Of a stretch of DNA of 64,000 nucleotides, positions 25,920 through 35,037 are shown piece after piece. The stretch covers positions 496,001 through 560,000 of the forward strand of contig NZ_RZYA01000001.1 of the NCBI RefSeq assembly GCF_004005495.1. The letters run 5' to 3'. Source of the DNA: Streptomyces antnestii. GTDB lineage: Bacteria; Actinomycetota; Actinomycetes; Streptomycetales; Streptomycetaceae. The first letter of the stretch is position 1. Every line of letters starts with the position of its first letter. Under the pieces are notes generated by a model. That model saw only the letters and a program-made list of their open reading frames with translations, made no database searches and was not told where the DNA came from. The position numbers were made by a program, and so were the translations under genes.

Positions 25920-26762
25920 ATGAGCACCGTGATCCGCGCCGCGATCTTCCAGACCGCCTGGACGGGCGACAAAGAGTCCATGATCCAGGTCCACGAGCAG
26001 GCCGTCCGCGACGCCGCCGCGCAGGGGGCGAAGGTCCTCTGCTTCCAGGAGCTGTTCTACGGCCCGTACTTCTGCCAGGTCCAGGACGCGACGTTCTACG
26101 CGTACGCCGAGTCGATCCCCGACGGCCCCACCGTCCGCCGCTTCCAGGCGCTCGCCGCCGAGCACGGCATCGTCCTCGTCCTGCCGATGTACGAGGAGGA
26201 GCAGCCCGGCGTCCTCTACAACACGGCCGCCGTGATCGACGCCGACGGCTCCTACCTCGGCAAGTACCGCAAGACCCATCTCCCCCAAGTCAACGGATTC
26301 TGGGAGAAGTTCTACTTCCGGCCCGGCAACTCCGGGTGGCCCGTCTTCGACACGGCCGTCGGGAAGATCGGCGTCTACATCTGCTACGACCGGCACTTCC
26401 CCGAGGGCTGGCGCGCGCTCGGCCTGGCGGGCGCGCAGATCGTCTTCAACCCGTCGGCCACCTCACGCGGCCTGTCCGGCTACCTGTGGCAGCTGGAACA
26501 GCCGGCGTCCGCCGTGGCGAACGAGTACTTCGTCGGCGCGATCAACCGGGTCGGCCAGGAGGAGTACGGCGACAACGACTTCTACGGGACGAGCTACTTC
26601 GTCGACCCGGAGGGGCAGTTCGTCGGAGACGTGGCCGGTGACAAGGAGCCCGAACTCGTCGTCCGTGACCTCGACATGGCCAAGCTCCACGAGGTCCGCA
26701 GCCGCTGGCAGTTCTACCGCGACCGCGCCCCGGCCGCGTACACGCCGCTGACCAACCCGTAG
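25920..26762 (+). CDS. Beta-ureidopropionase-type carbon-nitrogen hydrolase (copy 2)
   Basis: A 280-residue nitrilase-superfamily enzyme with triad residues in CFQELFYGPYF (Glu), LGKYRKTHLPQ (Lys) and VYICYDRHFPEG (Cys). It is nearly collinear with copy 1. GGAGG lies 6 nt before the ATG. Being directly upstream of dihydropyrimidinase, this copy is the position-equivalent of the single gene I remember in the S. coelicolor cluster, which makes copy 1 the extra one. The two may differ in substrate, for example carbamoyl-beta-alanine versus the thymine-derived analogue. Confidence 0.9.
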   Translation: MSTVIRAAIFQTAWTGDKESMIQVHEQAVRDAAAQGAKVLCFQELFYGPYFCQVQDATFYAYAESIPDGPTVRRFQALAAEHGIVLVLPMYEEEQPGVLYNTAAVIDADGSYLGKYRKTHLPQVNGFWEKFYFRPGNSGWPVFDTAVGKIGVYICYDRHFPEGWRALGLAGAQIVFNPSATSRGLSGYLWQLEQPASAVANEYFVGAINRVGQEEYGDNDFYGTSYFVDPEGQFVGDVAGDKEPELVVRDLDMAKLHEVRSRWQFYRDRAPAAYTPLTNP

Positions 26763-26782
26763 GCAGCGCAGGAAGAGGGAGC

Positions 26783-28189
26783 ATGAGCAGCAGCCGTACC
26801 GTCATCCGCGGCGGACTCGTCGTCACCGCCGCCGACGAGATCCACGCCGACGTCCTCATCGAGGACGGCCGCATCGCCGCCCTCGCCACGCCCGGCAGCG
26901 ACGCCGCGGAGTCCTGGACGGCGGACCGGACGATCGACGCCCGGCAGAAGTACGTCATCCCGGGCGGTGTCGACGCGCACACCCACATGGAGCTGCCGTT
27001 CGGCGGCACCTTCGCCTCCGACACCTTCGAGACGGGCACCCGGGCCGCGGCCTGGGGCGGCACGACCACCATCGTCGACTTCGCCGTCCAGTCCGTCGGG
27101 CACACCCTGCGCGAGGGCCTGGACGCCTGGCACGCCAAGGCCGACGGGAACTGCGCGATCGACTACGGCTTCCACATGATCGTCTCCGACGTGCACGACG
27201 AGACGCTCAAGGAGATGGACCTGCTCGTCTCGGAGGGGGTCACGTCGTTCAAGCAGTTCATGGCGTACCCCGGCGTCTTCTACTCCGACGACGGGCAGAT
27301 CCTGCGCGCCATGCAGCGCTCCGCCGAGAACGGCGGCCTCATCATGATGCACGCCGAGAACGGCATCGCCATCGACGTCCTCGTCCAGCAGGCCCTGGAC
27401 CGCGGCGAGACCGATCCCCGGTATCACGGGGAGGTCAGGAAGGCCTTGCTGGAGGCCGAGGCGACGCACCGCGCCATCAGGCTCGCCCAGGTCGCGGGCG
27501 CGCCCCTGTACGTGGTGCACGTCTCGGCACGTGAGGCGCTCGCCGAGATCGCCCGCGCCCGCGACGAGGGCCTGAACGTCTTCGGCGAGACCTGCCCCCA
27601 GTACCTCTTCCTGTCCACCGACAACCTCGCCGAGCCGGACTTCGAGGGCGCCAAGTACGTGTGCAGCACACCCCTGCGCCCCAAGGACCACCAGGAGTCC
27701 CTGTGGCGGGGCCTGCGCACGAACGACCTCCAGGTCGTCTCGACCGACCACTGCCCCTTCTGCTTCACCGGGCAGAAGGAGCTGGGCCGCGGCGACTTCT
27801 CCAAGATCCCCAACGGCATGCCGGGCGTCGAGAACCGCATGGACCTCCTCCACCAGGCCGTCGTCGACGGACACATCTCGCGCCGCCGCTGGATCGAGAT
27901 CGCCTGCGCGACCCCGGCCCGCATGTTCGGCCTCTACCCGAAGAAGGGCACCATCGCGCCCGGCGCCGACGCCGACGTCGTCATCTACGACCCGCACGCC
28001 GAGCAGACCGTATCCGCCGACACCCACCACATGAACGTCGACTACTCGGCGTACGAGGGCAAACGGCTCACCGGCCGCGTCGAGACCGTGCTCTCACGCG
28101 GTGAACTCGTCATCTCCGAGCGGGAGTTCACGGGCCGTGCCGGTCACGGCGTGTACACCCCGCGCGCCACCTGCCAGTACCTGAACTAG
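26783..28189 (+). CDS. hydA: Dihydropyrimidinase / D-hydantoinase
   Basis: A 468-residue cyclic amidohydrolase. GVDAHTHMELPFGG gives the first two metal-binding His, Lys157 in SFKQFMAYPG is the carboxylated lysine, and HAENG, VVHVSAREAL and STDHCPF give the remaining metal ligands and catalytic Asp. It opens dihydrouracil or dihydrothymine to the N-carbamoyl-beta-amino acid. AGAGGGAG sits before the ATG. Twenty bases separate it from the upstream hydrolase, consistent with an operon. Confidence 0.92.
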   Translation: MSSSRTVIRGGLVVTAADEIHADVLIEDGRIAALATPGSDAAESWTADRTIDARQKYVIPGGVDAHTHMELPFGGTFASDTFETGTRAAAWGGTTTIVDFAVQSVGHTLREGLDAWHAKADGNCAIDYGFHMIVSDVHDETLKEMDLLVSEGVTSFKQFMAYPGVFYSDDGQILRAMQRSAENGGLIMMHAENGIAIDVLVQQALDRGETDPRYHGEVRKALLEAEATHRAIRLAQVAGAPLYVVHVSAREALAEIARARDEGLNVFGETCPQYLFLSTDNLAEPDFEGAKYVCSTPLRPKDHQESLWRGLRTNDLQVVSTDHCPFCFTGQKELGRGDFSKIPNGMPGVENRMDLLHQAVVDGHISRRRWIEIACATPARMFGLYPKKGTIAPGADADVVIYDPHAEQTVSADTHHMNVDYSAYEGKRLTGRVETVLSRGELVISEREFTGRAGHGVYTPRATCQYLN

Positions 28190-28205
28190 AAACGTGGTAG
28201 ATCCC

Positions 28206-29225
28206 ATGGACTTCGGACTCGTCCTCCAGACCGACCCCCCGGCCTCGGGCGTCGTCGCCCTCATGCAGCGTGCCGAGCGCGAGGGCTTCACGAACGGGTG
28301 GACCTTCGACTCGTGCGTGCTGTGGCAGGAGCCCTTCGTCATCTACAGCCGGATCCTCGCCGAGACGACACACCTCAAGGTCGGTCCCATGGTCACCAAC
28401 CCGGGCACCCGCACCTGGGAGGTCACCGCCTCCACCTTCGCCACCCTGAACGACATGTACGGCAACCGCACCGTCTGTGGCATCGGCCGCGGCGACTCCG
28501 CGATGCGCGTCGCCGGACGCAAGCCCAACACGCTCGCCCGGATCAGCGAGGCCATGAAGGTCATCCGGGCGCTCGCCCGGGGCGACGAGGCCGACCTCGG
28601 CGGCACGGTGATCCACTTCCCGTGGGTGCGCAACGGGGCCGAACTGCCCGTCTGGATGGCCGCGTACGGGCCCAAGGCCCTGAAGATGGCCGGCGAGGAG
28701 GCCGACGGGTTCATCCTCCAGCTCGCCGACCCCTACCTCACCCAGTACATGATCAAGGCCGTGCGTGACGCGGCCACCGCCGCGGGCCGCGACCCGTCCG
28801 AGGTGAAGATCTGCGTGGCCGCGCCCGCCTACGTCACCGCCGACGACTCGGCCGCCGCCCTCGCCCACGCGCGCGAGGAGTGCCGCTGGTTCGGCGGCAT
28901 GGTCGGCAACCACGTCGCCGACCTCGTCAGCAAGTACGGCGAGCACTCGTCCCTGGTCCCCGACGAACTCACCGACTACATCAAGGCCCGCGAGGGCTAC
29001 GACTACGCCCACCACGGCAGGGCCGGGAACCCCGACACGGAGTTCGTGCCGGACGAGATCGTCGACCGGTTCTGCGTCATCGGCACCGTCGAGGACCACA
29101 TCGCCAAGCTCCGCGCGCTGCGGGACCTCGGCGTCGACCAGTTCGCCGTCTACGCCATGCACGACGCCAAGGAGGAGGTGATCGACACGTACGGGGAGCG
29201 CGTCATCGCGGCGGTGAACGCGTGA
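28206..29225 (+). CDS. LLM-class flavin/F420-dependent oxidoreductase (TIGR03842-like)
   Basis: A 339-residue luciferase-like TIM-barrel protein: MDFGLVLQTDPPASGV start, YSRILAETTHLKVGPMVTNP, RTVCGIGRGDSAMRVAGRKP and VWMAAYGPKALKMAGEEADG. Such proteins recur beside dihydropyrimidinase and NCS1 genes in actinomycetes. The cluster has no recognisable dihydropyrimidine dehydrogenase, so this protein is a candidate for a redox step on the ring, but that is inference. ATG 28206 is preferred to GTG 28194. Its stop codon lies in a 20 bp direct repeat. Confidence 0.85.
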   Translation: MDFGLVLQTDPPASGVVALMQRAEREGFTNGWTFDSCVLWQEPFVIYSRILAETTHLKVGPMVTNPGTRTWEVTASTFATLNDMYGNRTVCGIGRGDSAMRVAGRKPNTLARISEAMKVIRALARGDEADLGGTVIHFPWVRNGAELPVWMAAYGPKALKMAGEEADGFILQLADPYLTQYMIKAVRDAATAAGRDPSEVKICVAAPAYVTADDSAAALAHAREECRWFGGMVGNHVADLVSKYGEHSSLVPDELTDYIKAREGYDYAHHGRAGNPDTEFVPDEIVDRFCVIGTVEDHIAKLRALRDLGVDQFAVYAMHDAKEEVIDTYGERVIAAVNA

Positions 29226-29250
29226 GTCCCGTGGTGAACGCCTGAGCCCC
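29211..29250 (+). repeat. 20 bp direct repeat over the LLM stop codon
   Basis: Units 29211-29230 and 29231-29250 match at 17 of 20 bases (core GGTGAACGC); the TGA at 29223-29225 lies in the first. Nothing else is seen up to 29375 apart from a run of nine C. Confidence 0.7.
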
Positions 29251-29375
29251 ACCTCGGTCCACCCCCCCCCGAACCTCCCCGCCAGGGTCCCCACCGCCCG
29301 CACCCGCACGGCCCGTTCGCACCTCCCCGCTGACTGAGCCGCGGCTCCTCCGGCTCCCGAACGAATGGCCTGCTC

Positions 29376-30895
<1,520 letters not shown>

Positions 30896-30899
<4 letters not shown>

Positions 30900-31092
30900 G
30901 GCGTGTCCGGCGGATCATGGCCGGGGTCGCGGCTCCCCCAGCTACCGCTGGGAGGTGCCCCCATGCGCACGGCACCTCGCCGCGTTGCCGAAACGCCCGG
31001 ACACCTCCGCCATCAGGACGCTCCGGCGCCTTGCGATGCACCGCACCAGACGCCGCGACCTGTCCGACCCTGATCCGGCGGACACGCCCTAG
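30896..31092. mobile_element. 189 bp MITE-like element with 18 bp inverted ends and CTAG duplication
   Basis: GGCGTGTCCGGCGGATCA (30900-30917) and TGATCCGGCGGACACGCC (31071-31088) are inverted repeats with one mismatch in 18. CTAG flanks both ends (30896-30899 and 31089-31092). No transposase is encoded; the inside holds small hairpins (CCCAGC-TACC-GCTGGG and GGTGCC/GGCACC). The 4 bp YTAR-type duplication is typical of IS5-group transposition, so a trans-acting IS5-like transposase probably moved it. Both CTAG copies supply TAG stops of the convergent neighbours. Confidence 0.85.
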
Positions 31093-31751
31093 CCCTTGGC
31101 TGCGGCCAGCGCCGCCACCGCGTCCCCGGCCGCCCGCAGCGCGCCCTTGGAGATCTCGTCCGCGGCGGGCGCGCCGTGGGACTCGAAGTCGCTGCCGTTG
31201 TAGGTGACGGTCACCAGGGCGTTGGCCGACCTGACCGTCACCACCGCCTCCCGCTTGTCCTGTTTGTCGTTCGTCGTGAGGGCGACCGCGACCCTGGCCC
31301 CGTCACCGAGGCCGGACGCCGCGTCGCCCTTGCCGCGCGCGGTGAACGCGGTGTCCGCCGCCGCGGCCGACTCCTTGATCTCGAAGGAGACGTCGAGCCA
31401 GCGGTAGTCGTAGCCCTTCAGCGCGCTCCACGAGCAGCCGCGGCGCAACGAGCGGTCGGCGGCGGAGAGTTCCTTGCCCGCCGCGTCGGCCTTCGGCACC
31501 AGGGCGGCGACGGTCTTCGCCGGGACGGCGGCGCACGGCTCGGGCGGCTCGCGGTACGTCCGCCCGGTCCCGGCGGGCGCCGACTTCGAGGCCGGTGTCG
31601 GTGTGGGGGTCGGGGTGGCGTGCGGGGCCGCGGCGGGCTGTCCCGCGGGCTCCGCCATCGGGCCCGAGGTCCAGGCCCAGCCGGCGCACGCGAGCACCGC
31701 GACGGGCAGGACCCGCACGGTCAGGGCGAGGGGGAGCGGGAGAGAACGCAC
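31089..31751 (-). CDS. Secreted DUF3558-like protein
   Basis: A 220-residue exported protein: basic/hydrophobic N-terminus (LALTVRVLPVAVLACAGWAW), a Pro/Thr/Ala linker (ATPTPTPTPASKS) and a compact domain with two Cys, EPCAAVPAKTVAALVP and RRGCSWSALKGY, typical of DUF3558-type actinobacterial lipoproteins. LACAG could serve as a lipobox. GTG 31751 is preferred because AAGGGAC lies upstream and it starts at the signal. Its TAG stop is formed by the right-hand CTAG of the inserted element. Function unknown. Confidence 0.78.
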   Translation of the reverse strand: MRSLPLPLALTVRVLPVAVLACAGWAWTSGPMAEPAGQPAAAPHATPTPTPTPASKSAPAGTGRTYREPPEPCAAVPAKTVAALVPKADAAGKELSAADRSLRRGCSWSALKGYDYRWLDVSFEIKESAAAADTAFTARGKGDAASGLGDGARVAVALTTNDKQDKREAVVTVRSANALVTVTYNGSDFESHGAPAADEISKGALRAAGDAVAALAAAKG

Positions 31752-31861
31752 GGCGTACGTCCCTTGTGTGAGAGGTGGAGGGGACGCCAGTGTCACACGA
31801 GTTACCCCGCGGCAACACCGCCCCCTCCCGCCTCATGCGTCAGGCCCTCCCGCTCAGCGCG

Positions 31862-32866
31862 TCACGATGTCTCCAGGAGCGCGGGCAGGGGCAGGGCGGA
31901 CTCGATGCGGTCGACCGCGACGAACGCGCCGTAGGCGATCAGATGGACCAGACAGTGGTCGGTGAACGGCGGCTTCAGCCAGGCCGCGACGTCCTCGTCG
32001 GTGATGCGGTACGGGGCGAGCGCGGCCAGCAGCGCGAGCCGCGCGCCGGGCCGCCGGTCCCGGTCGGGCAGCTCGTCCCACGCGAGCGGCGGATGCGTGC
32101 CGTCCCAGTCGGCGACCACCTCGTGGACCAGGCCCAGGTCGACGTCGTCGAGCAGGCCCGCGCCCATCGACGCGGCGGTGCTCAGCGCCGCGTACGCCGG
32201 GCCGACCGTCGTCCCCGCGGCCCAGGCAGGGCCGGGACCCGGGTCGTCGAGAAGGGCGAGGCTCGCGCCGGGCGCGTGCGCCCTGGTGACCGTACGCGTC
32301 AGGGAGCGGCCGGCGAGGCTGCGGACGGTGCGCAGGCGCTGGGCGCCCGCGGGCAGCAGGTTGTCGGTCAGGAGCGCCGACACGATCCGGTTGATGAAGT
32401 GGAACGAGAGCGCGGTGCCGATGTGCGCGGCGGCCTCGGCGCGCGGGAAGGGCGTCGGGACGAGCGCGGGCGAGCCGGGCACGCGGGTGGCGCGGCCCCA
32501 GTCGAGCAGGCGCGCGTGCCGCTCGTCCGCCGGGGTCTCGCCCCGCGCGAGCGACTCGGCGAGCCCGTGGTCGCCGGTGGCGTGCAGCAGCACGGTGTGC
32601 GCGTCCACGCAGAACGGGCAGCGGTTGGCGAGCGAGACACCGGCGGCCACCAGTTCCCTGTCGATACGGGTGCCCGCGCCCGCGATCAGCGACTCGCGCA
32701 TCAACGCCCAGGTGGGCCCGAGGAGTTCGGGCGCCGACGACAGGACGACGAACGTGGACGCCTCCTCGATCCCGAAGTCGTCGCCGAGCTGCCGGTAGAC
32801 CTCGGCCACGCGCCCGGTGGCGGACTTCGGCGGCGCGGGGGTGGTGTAGCGGAACGGTGTGGACAT
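31862..32866 (-). CDS. AhpD-like carboxymuconolactone decarboxylase family protein
   Basis: A 334-residue protein with the AhpD redox motif NRCPFCVDAHTVLLHATGD (CxxC followed by His three residues on) near residue 83. This suggests peroxide or thiol chemistry, but the protein is about twice the usual AhpD length and its C-terminal half (VHEVVADWDGTHPPLAWDEL) is of unknown role. GGAGGAG precedes ATG 32866, which beats the TTG at 32878. Divergent from a two-component system, which might control it. Confidence 0.82.
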   Translation of the reverse strand: MSTPFRYTTPAPPKSATGRVAEVYRQLGDDFGIEEASTFVVLSSAPELLGPTWALMRESLIAGAGTRIDRELVAAGVSLANRCPFCVDAHTVLLHATGDHGLAESLARGETPADERHARLLDWGRATRVPGSPALVPTPFPRAEAAAHIGTALSFHFINRIVSALLTDNLLPAGAQRLRTVRSLAGRSLTRTVTRAHAPGASLALLDDPGPGPAWAAGTTVGPAYAALSTAASMGAGLLDDVDLGLVHEVVADWDGTHPPLAWDELPDRDRRPGARLALLAALAPYRITDEDVAAWLKPPFTDHCLVHLIAYGAFVAVDRIESALPLPALLETS

Positions 32867-32889
32867 CTGCTCCTCCAAAGTGACGACGC

Positions 32890-32928
32890 CAGGTGGCGAT
32901 GCCGGGTGGCGGTGCCGGATGGCGATGT
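32890..32928. repeat. Three 13 bp tandem repeats upstream of the AhpD-like gene
   Basis: CAGGTGGCGATGC, CGGGTGGCGGTGC and CGGATGGCGATGT in a row, 24 bp before the start codon. Could be regulatory or neutral. Confidence 0.6.
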
Positions 32929-33080
32929 GTCCGAGACTGGCTCGCGCCGACCTGCCACGCGTCGTACGGCGGTGGCTACTTGGGGCTGCGGCCCGGCGAC
33001 CGGGTACGCGCCGCGCTACTGCGCCGGGAGTAGTCCGCGGACGGTCCTCACGGGTGACGCGGCGGGCGCCGGACGGGCCC

Positions 33081-33086
33081 TAGGGT
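33081..33086 (+). promoter_or_regulatory. -10 box TAGGGT for a leaderless start at 33093
   Basis: TAGGGT ends 6 nt before the histidine kinase ATG and no Shine-Dalgarno is present. Confidence 0.55.
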
Positions 33087-33092
33087 GCCGGT

Positions 33093-34229
33093 ATGGAGGG
33101 TGAGAGCGGGCGGGGCGGGGCCGTGGGCGGTGTGTCCGGCAAGGCCCTGGCCGGGGACGCGGCGCTGGCCGTCGTGGTCGGCGCGCTCGTCGTGCTCGCC
33201 GCCGCGTCCGGCACGGGCGGCGCGACGCCGCTGGACTACGGGCTGATCGCCGCGGCATCCCTCGTGCTCGCCGCCTACCGCACGGCGCCGCGTCTCGTGC
33301 TCGCGCTCGCCACCGTCCTCGACGCCGGGTACGTCGTCCACGCCGGGCCGGGGCCGCTGGCCGCGCTGCCCGTGCTCGCCGCCGCGCACACCGCGTCCCG
33401 GGCGGGGCACCGGGGGCTCGCGGCCGGGGCGGGTGCCGTGTTCCTCACGGTGTACGGCGTCTCGGGGCGCCCCCTGGAGAGCTGTCTGCTGCTCGCCGGC
33501 TGGTTCCTCTGCGCCGTCGTCACGGGACTCGCCGACAAGAACTGGCAGGCGTATCTGCGCCAGACCGAGCAGCGCGCCCTGGAGGCGGAGCGCACCCGTG
33601 AGGAGGCGGCGCTGCGCCGGGCGGGGGAGGAGCGGCTGCGGATCGCGCGCGAACTGCACGACTCGCTGACGCACAGCATCTCGATCGTCAAGCTCCAGGC
33701 GGGCGTCGCCGTCCACCTGGCGCGCAAGCGGGGTGAGGAGGTCCCGCCCGCACTGCTCGCCATCCAGGAGGCCGGCGGTGAGGCGATGCGCGAACTGCGG
33801 GCCACGCTCGACGTGTTGCGCACGGAGGAAGAGCCTGCGGGGGATCCGGCCGCGCTCGTCGAGCGCGCCAGGTCGGCCGGGCTCGTCGTCGACCTCACCG
33901 TCACGGGACGCGAGCGGCCGCTGCCCGGCGGCCTCGAACGGGCCACGTACCGCATCGTCCAGGAAGCCCTGACGAACGTGGCGAGACACGCGGGTCCGAC
34001 CCCGGTGACCGTACAACTGCACTATGGAGACCGAGAGTTGGAGATACGTGTCGAGGACGACGGCTCCGCCGATCCCGCGTCTCCGCCCACGCCGGGCACC
34101 GGCCTCACCGGCATGCGGGAGCGGGTCGCCGCGCTCGGCGGGGAGCTGCGCGCCGGGCCGCGCTCCGACGGCGGCTTCGCGGTCACCGCTCAACTCCCCT
34201 ACGAAGCAAGGGCAGTGGGGGCGACATGA
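33093..34229 (+). CDS. Two-component sensor histidine kinase (NarL/DesK type)
   Basis: A 378-residue membrane kinase. About five or six hydrophobic segments fill residues 17-150, then a coiled linker (LRQTEQRALEAERTREEAAL). HisKA_3 follows with phospho-acceptor His189 in IARELHDSLTHSISI, and the ATP domain shows QEALTNVARHAG (N box) and GTGLTGMRERVAALGG (G box). There is no large extracellular sensor loop. It phosphorylates the regulator that overlaps its stop codon. Leaderless start proposed. Confidence 0.92.
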   Translation: MEGESGRGGAVGGVSGKALAGDAALAVVVGALVVLAAASGTGGATPLDYGLIAAASLVLAAYRTAPRLVLALATVLDAGYVVHAGPGPLAALPVLAAAHTASRAGHRGLAAGAGAVFLTVYGVSGRPLESCLLLAGWFLCAVVTGLADKNWQAYLRQTEQRALEAERTREEAALRRAGEERLRIARELHDSLTHSISIVKLQAGVAVHLARKRGEEVPPALLAIQEAGGEAMRELRATLDVLRTEEEPAGDPAALVERARSAGLVVDLTVTGRERPLPGGLERATYRIVQEALTNVARHAGPTPVTVQLHYGDRELEIRVEDDGSADPASPPTPGTGLTGMRERVAALGGELRAGPRSDGGFAVTAQLPYEARAVGAT

Positions 34230-34900
34230 GCCGTGTGCTGCGGGTCGCCCTCGTCGACGACCAGGCCCTCATGCGCGCCGGGTTCCGCGCGCTCCTGGAC
34301 GCCGAGGACGGCATCGAGGTCGTCGGCGAGGCCGCCGACGGGGCACAGGGGCTCGCCCTCGTCCGCGAACACGTCCCCGACGTCGCGCTCGTCGACGTCC
34401 AGATGCCCGTGATGACCGGCATCGAGGCGACCCGCCACATCGTCGCCGACCCGCGCCTGGCCGGCGTACGCGTCGTCATCCTCACCAACTACGGCCTCGA
34501 CGAGTACGTCTTCGACGCGCTGCGCGCCGGGGCGTCCGGCTTCCTGCTCAAGGACACGGAGCCCGCGGACCTGCTCGCCGGCATCGAGGTGGTGGCCCGG
34601 GGGGACGCGCTCCTGTCGCCCTCCGTGACGCGCCGCCTCATCGGCGAGTTCGTGTCGCGGCCCCCCGACCGTGCCACGCCCCCCGGCCTGGACTGCCTCA
34701 CCCGCCGCGAACGCGAGGTCACCGCGCTCGCCGCACGCGGCCTCACGAACGAGGAGATCGCCGCGCACATGGTGATCAGCCCGTTCACCGCCAAGACCCA
34801 TGTGAGCCGCGCGATGACGAAGCTCGGCGCCCGCGACCGGGCCCAACTCGTCGTGTTCGCCTACGAGTCGGGCCTGGTCACGGCACGCGCCGGGGAGTGA
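34226..34900 (+). CDS. NarL/FixJ-type response regulator
   Basis: A 224-residue regulator. The receiver domain has VALVDDQ, phospho-acceptor Asp57 in ALVDVQMPVMTG and Lys in FLLKDTEPADL. The LuxR-type helix-turn-helix is LTRREREVTALAARGLTNEE with the recognition helix in MVISPFTAKTHVSRAMTKLG. ATG overlaps the kinase stop by 4 nt. Targets unknown; the flanking AhpD-like and gamma-glutamyltransferase genes are the nearest candidates. Confidence 0.92.
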   Translation: MSRVLRVALVDDQALMRAGFRALLDAEDGIEVVGEAADGAQGLALVREHVPDVALVDVQMPVMTGIEATRHIVADPRLAGVRVVILTNYGLDEYVFDALRAGASGFLLKDTEPADLLAGIEVVARGDALLSPSVTRRLIGEFVSRPPDRATPPGLDCLTRREREVTALAARGLTNEEIAAHMVISPFTAKTHVSRAMTKLGARDRAQLVVFAYESGLVTARAGE

Positions 34901-35037
34901 CACACACCAGGGATGCGCGCCGGGGATTGGGCGCACGCCGGTCACCCGTGCACCCCGTCCCACGGACACCGGCGGCCCACTTCGTACGATCCCTCACACC
35001 CGCCCCACATCCGCCTGACGCCCGAGGAGTAGCACCC

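Noticed and set aside
30900..31088. Insertion sequence with its own transposase
   Set aside because: Only 189 bp lie between the inverted ends, with no transposase-like frame, so it is non-autonomous at best.
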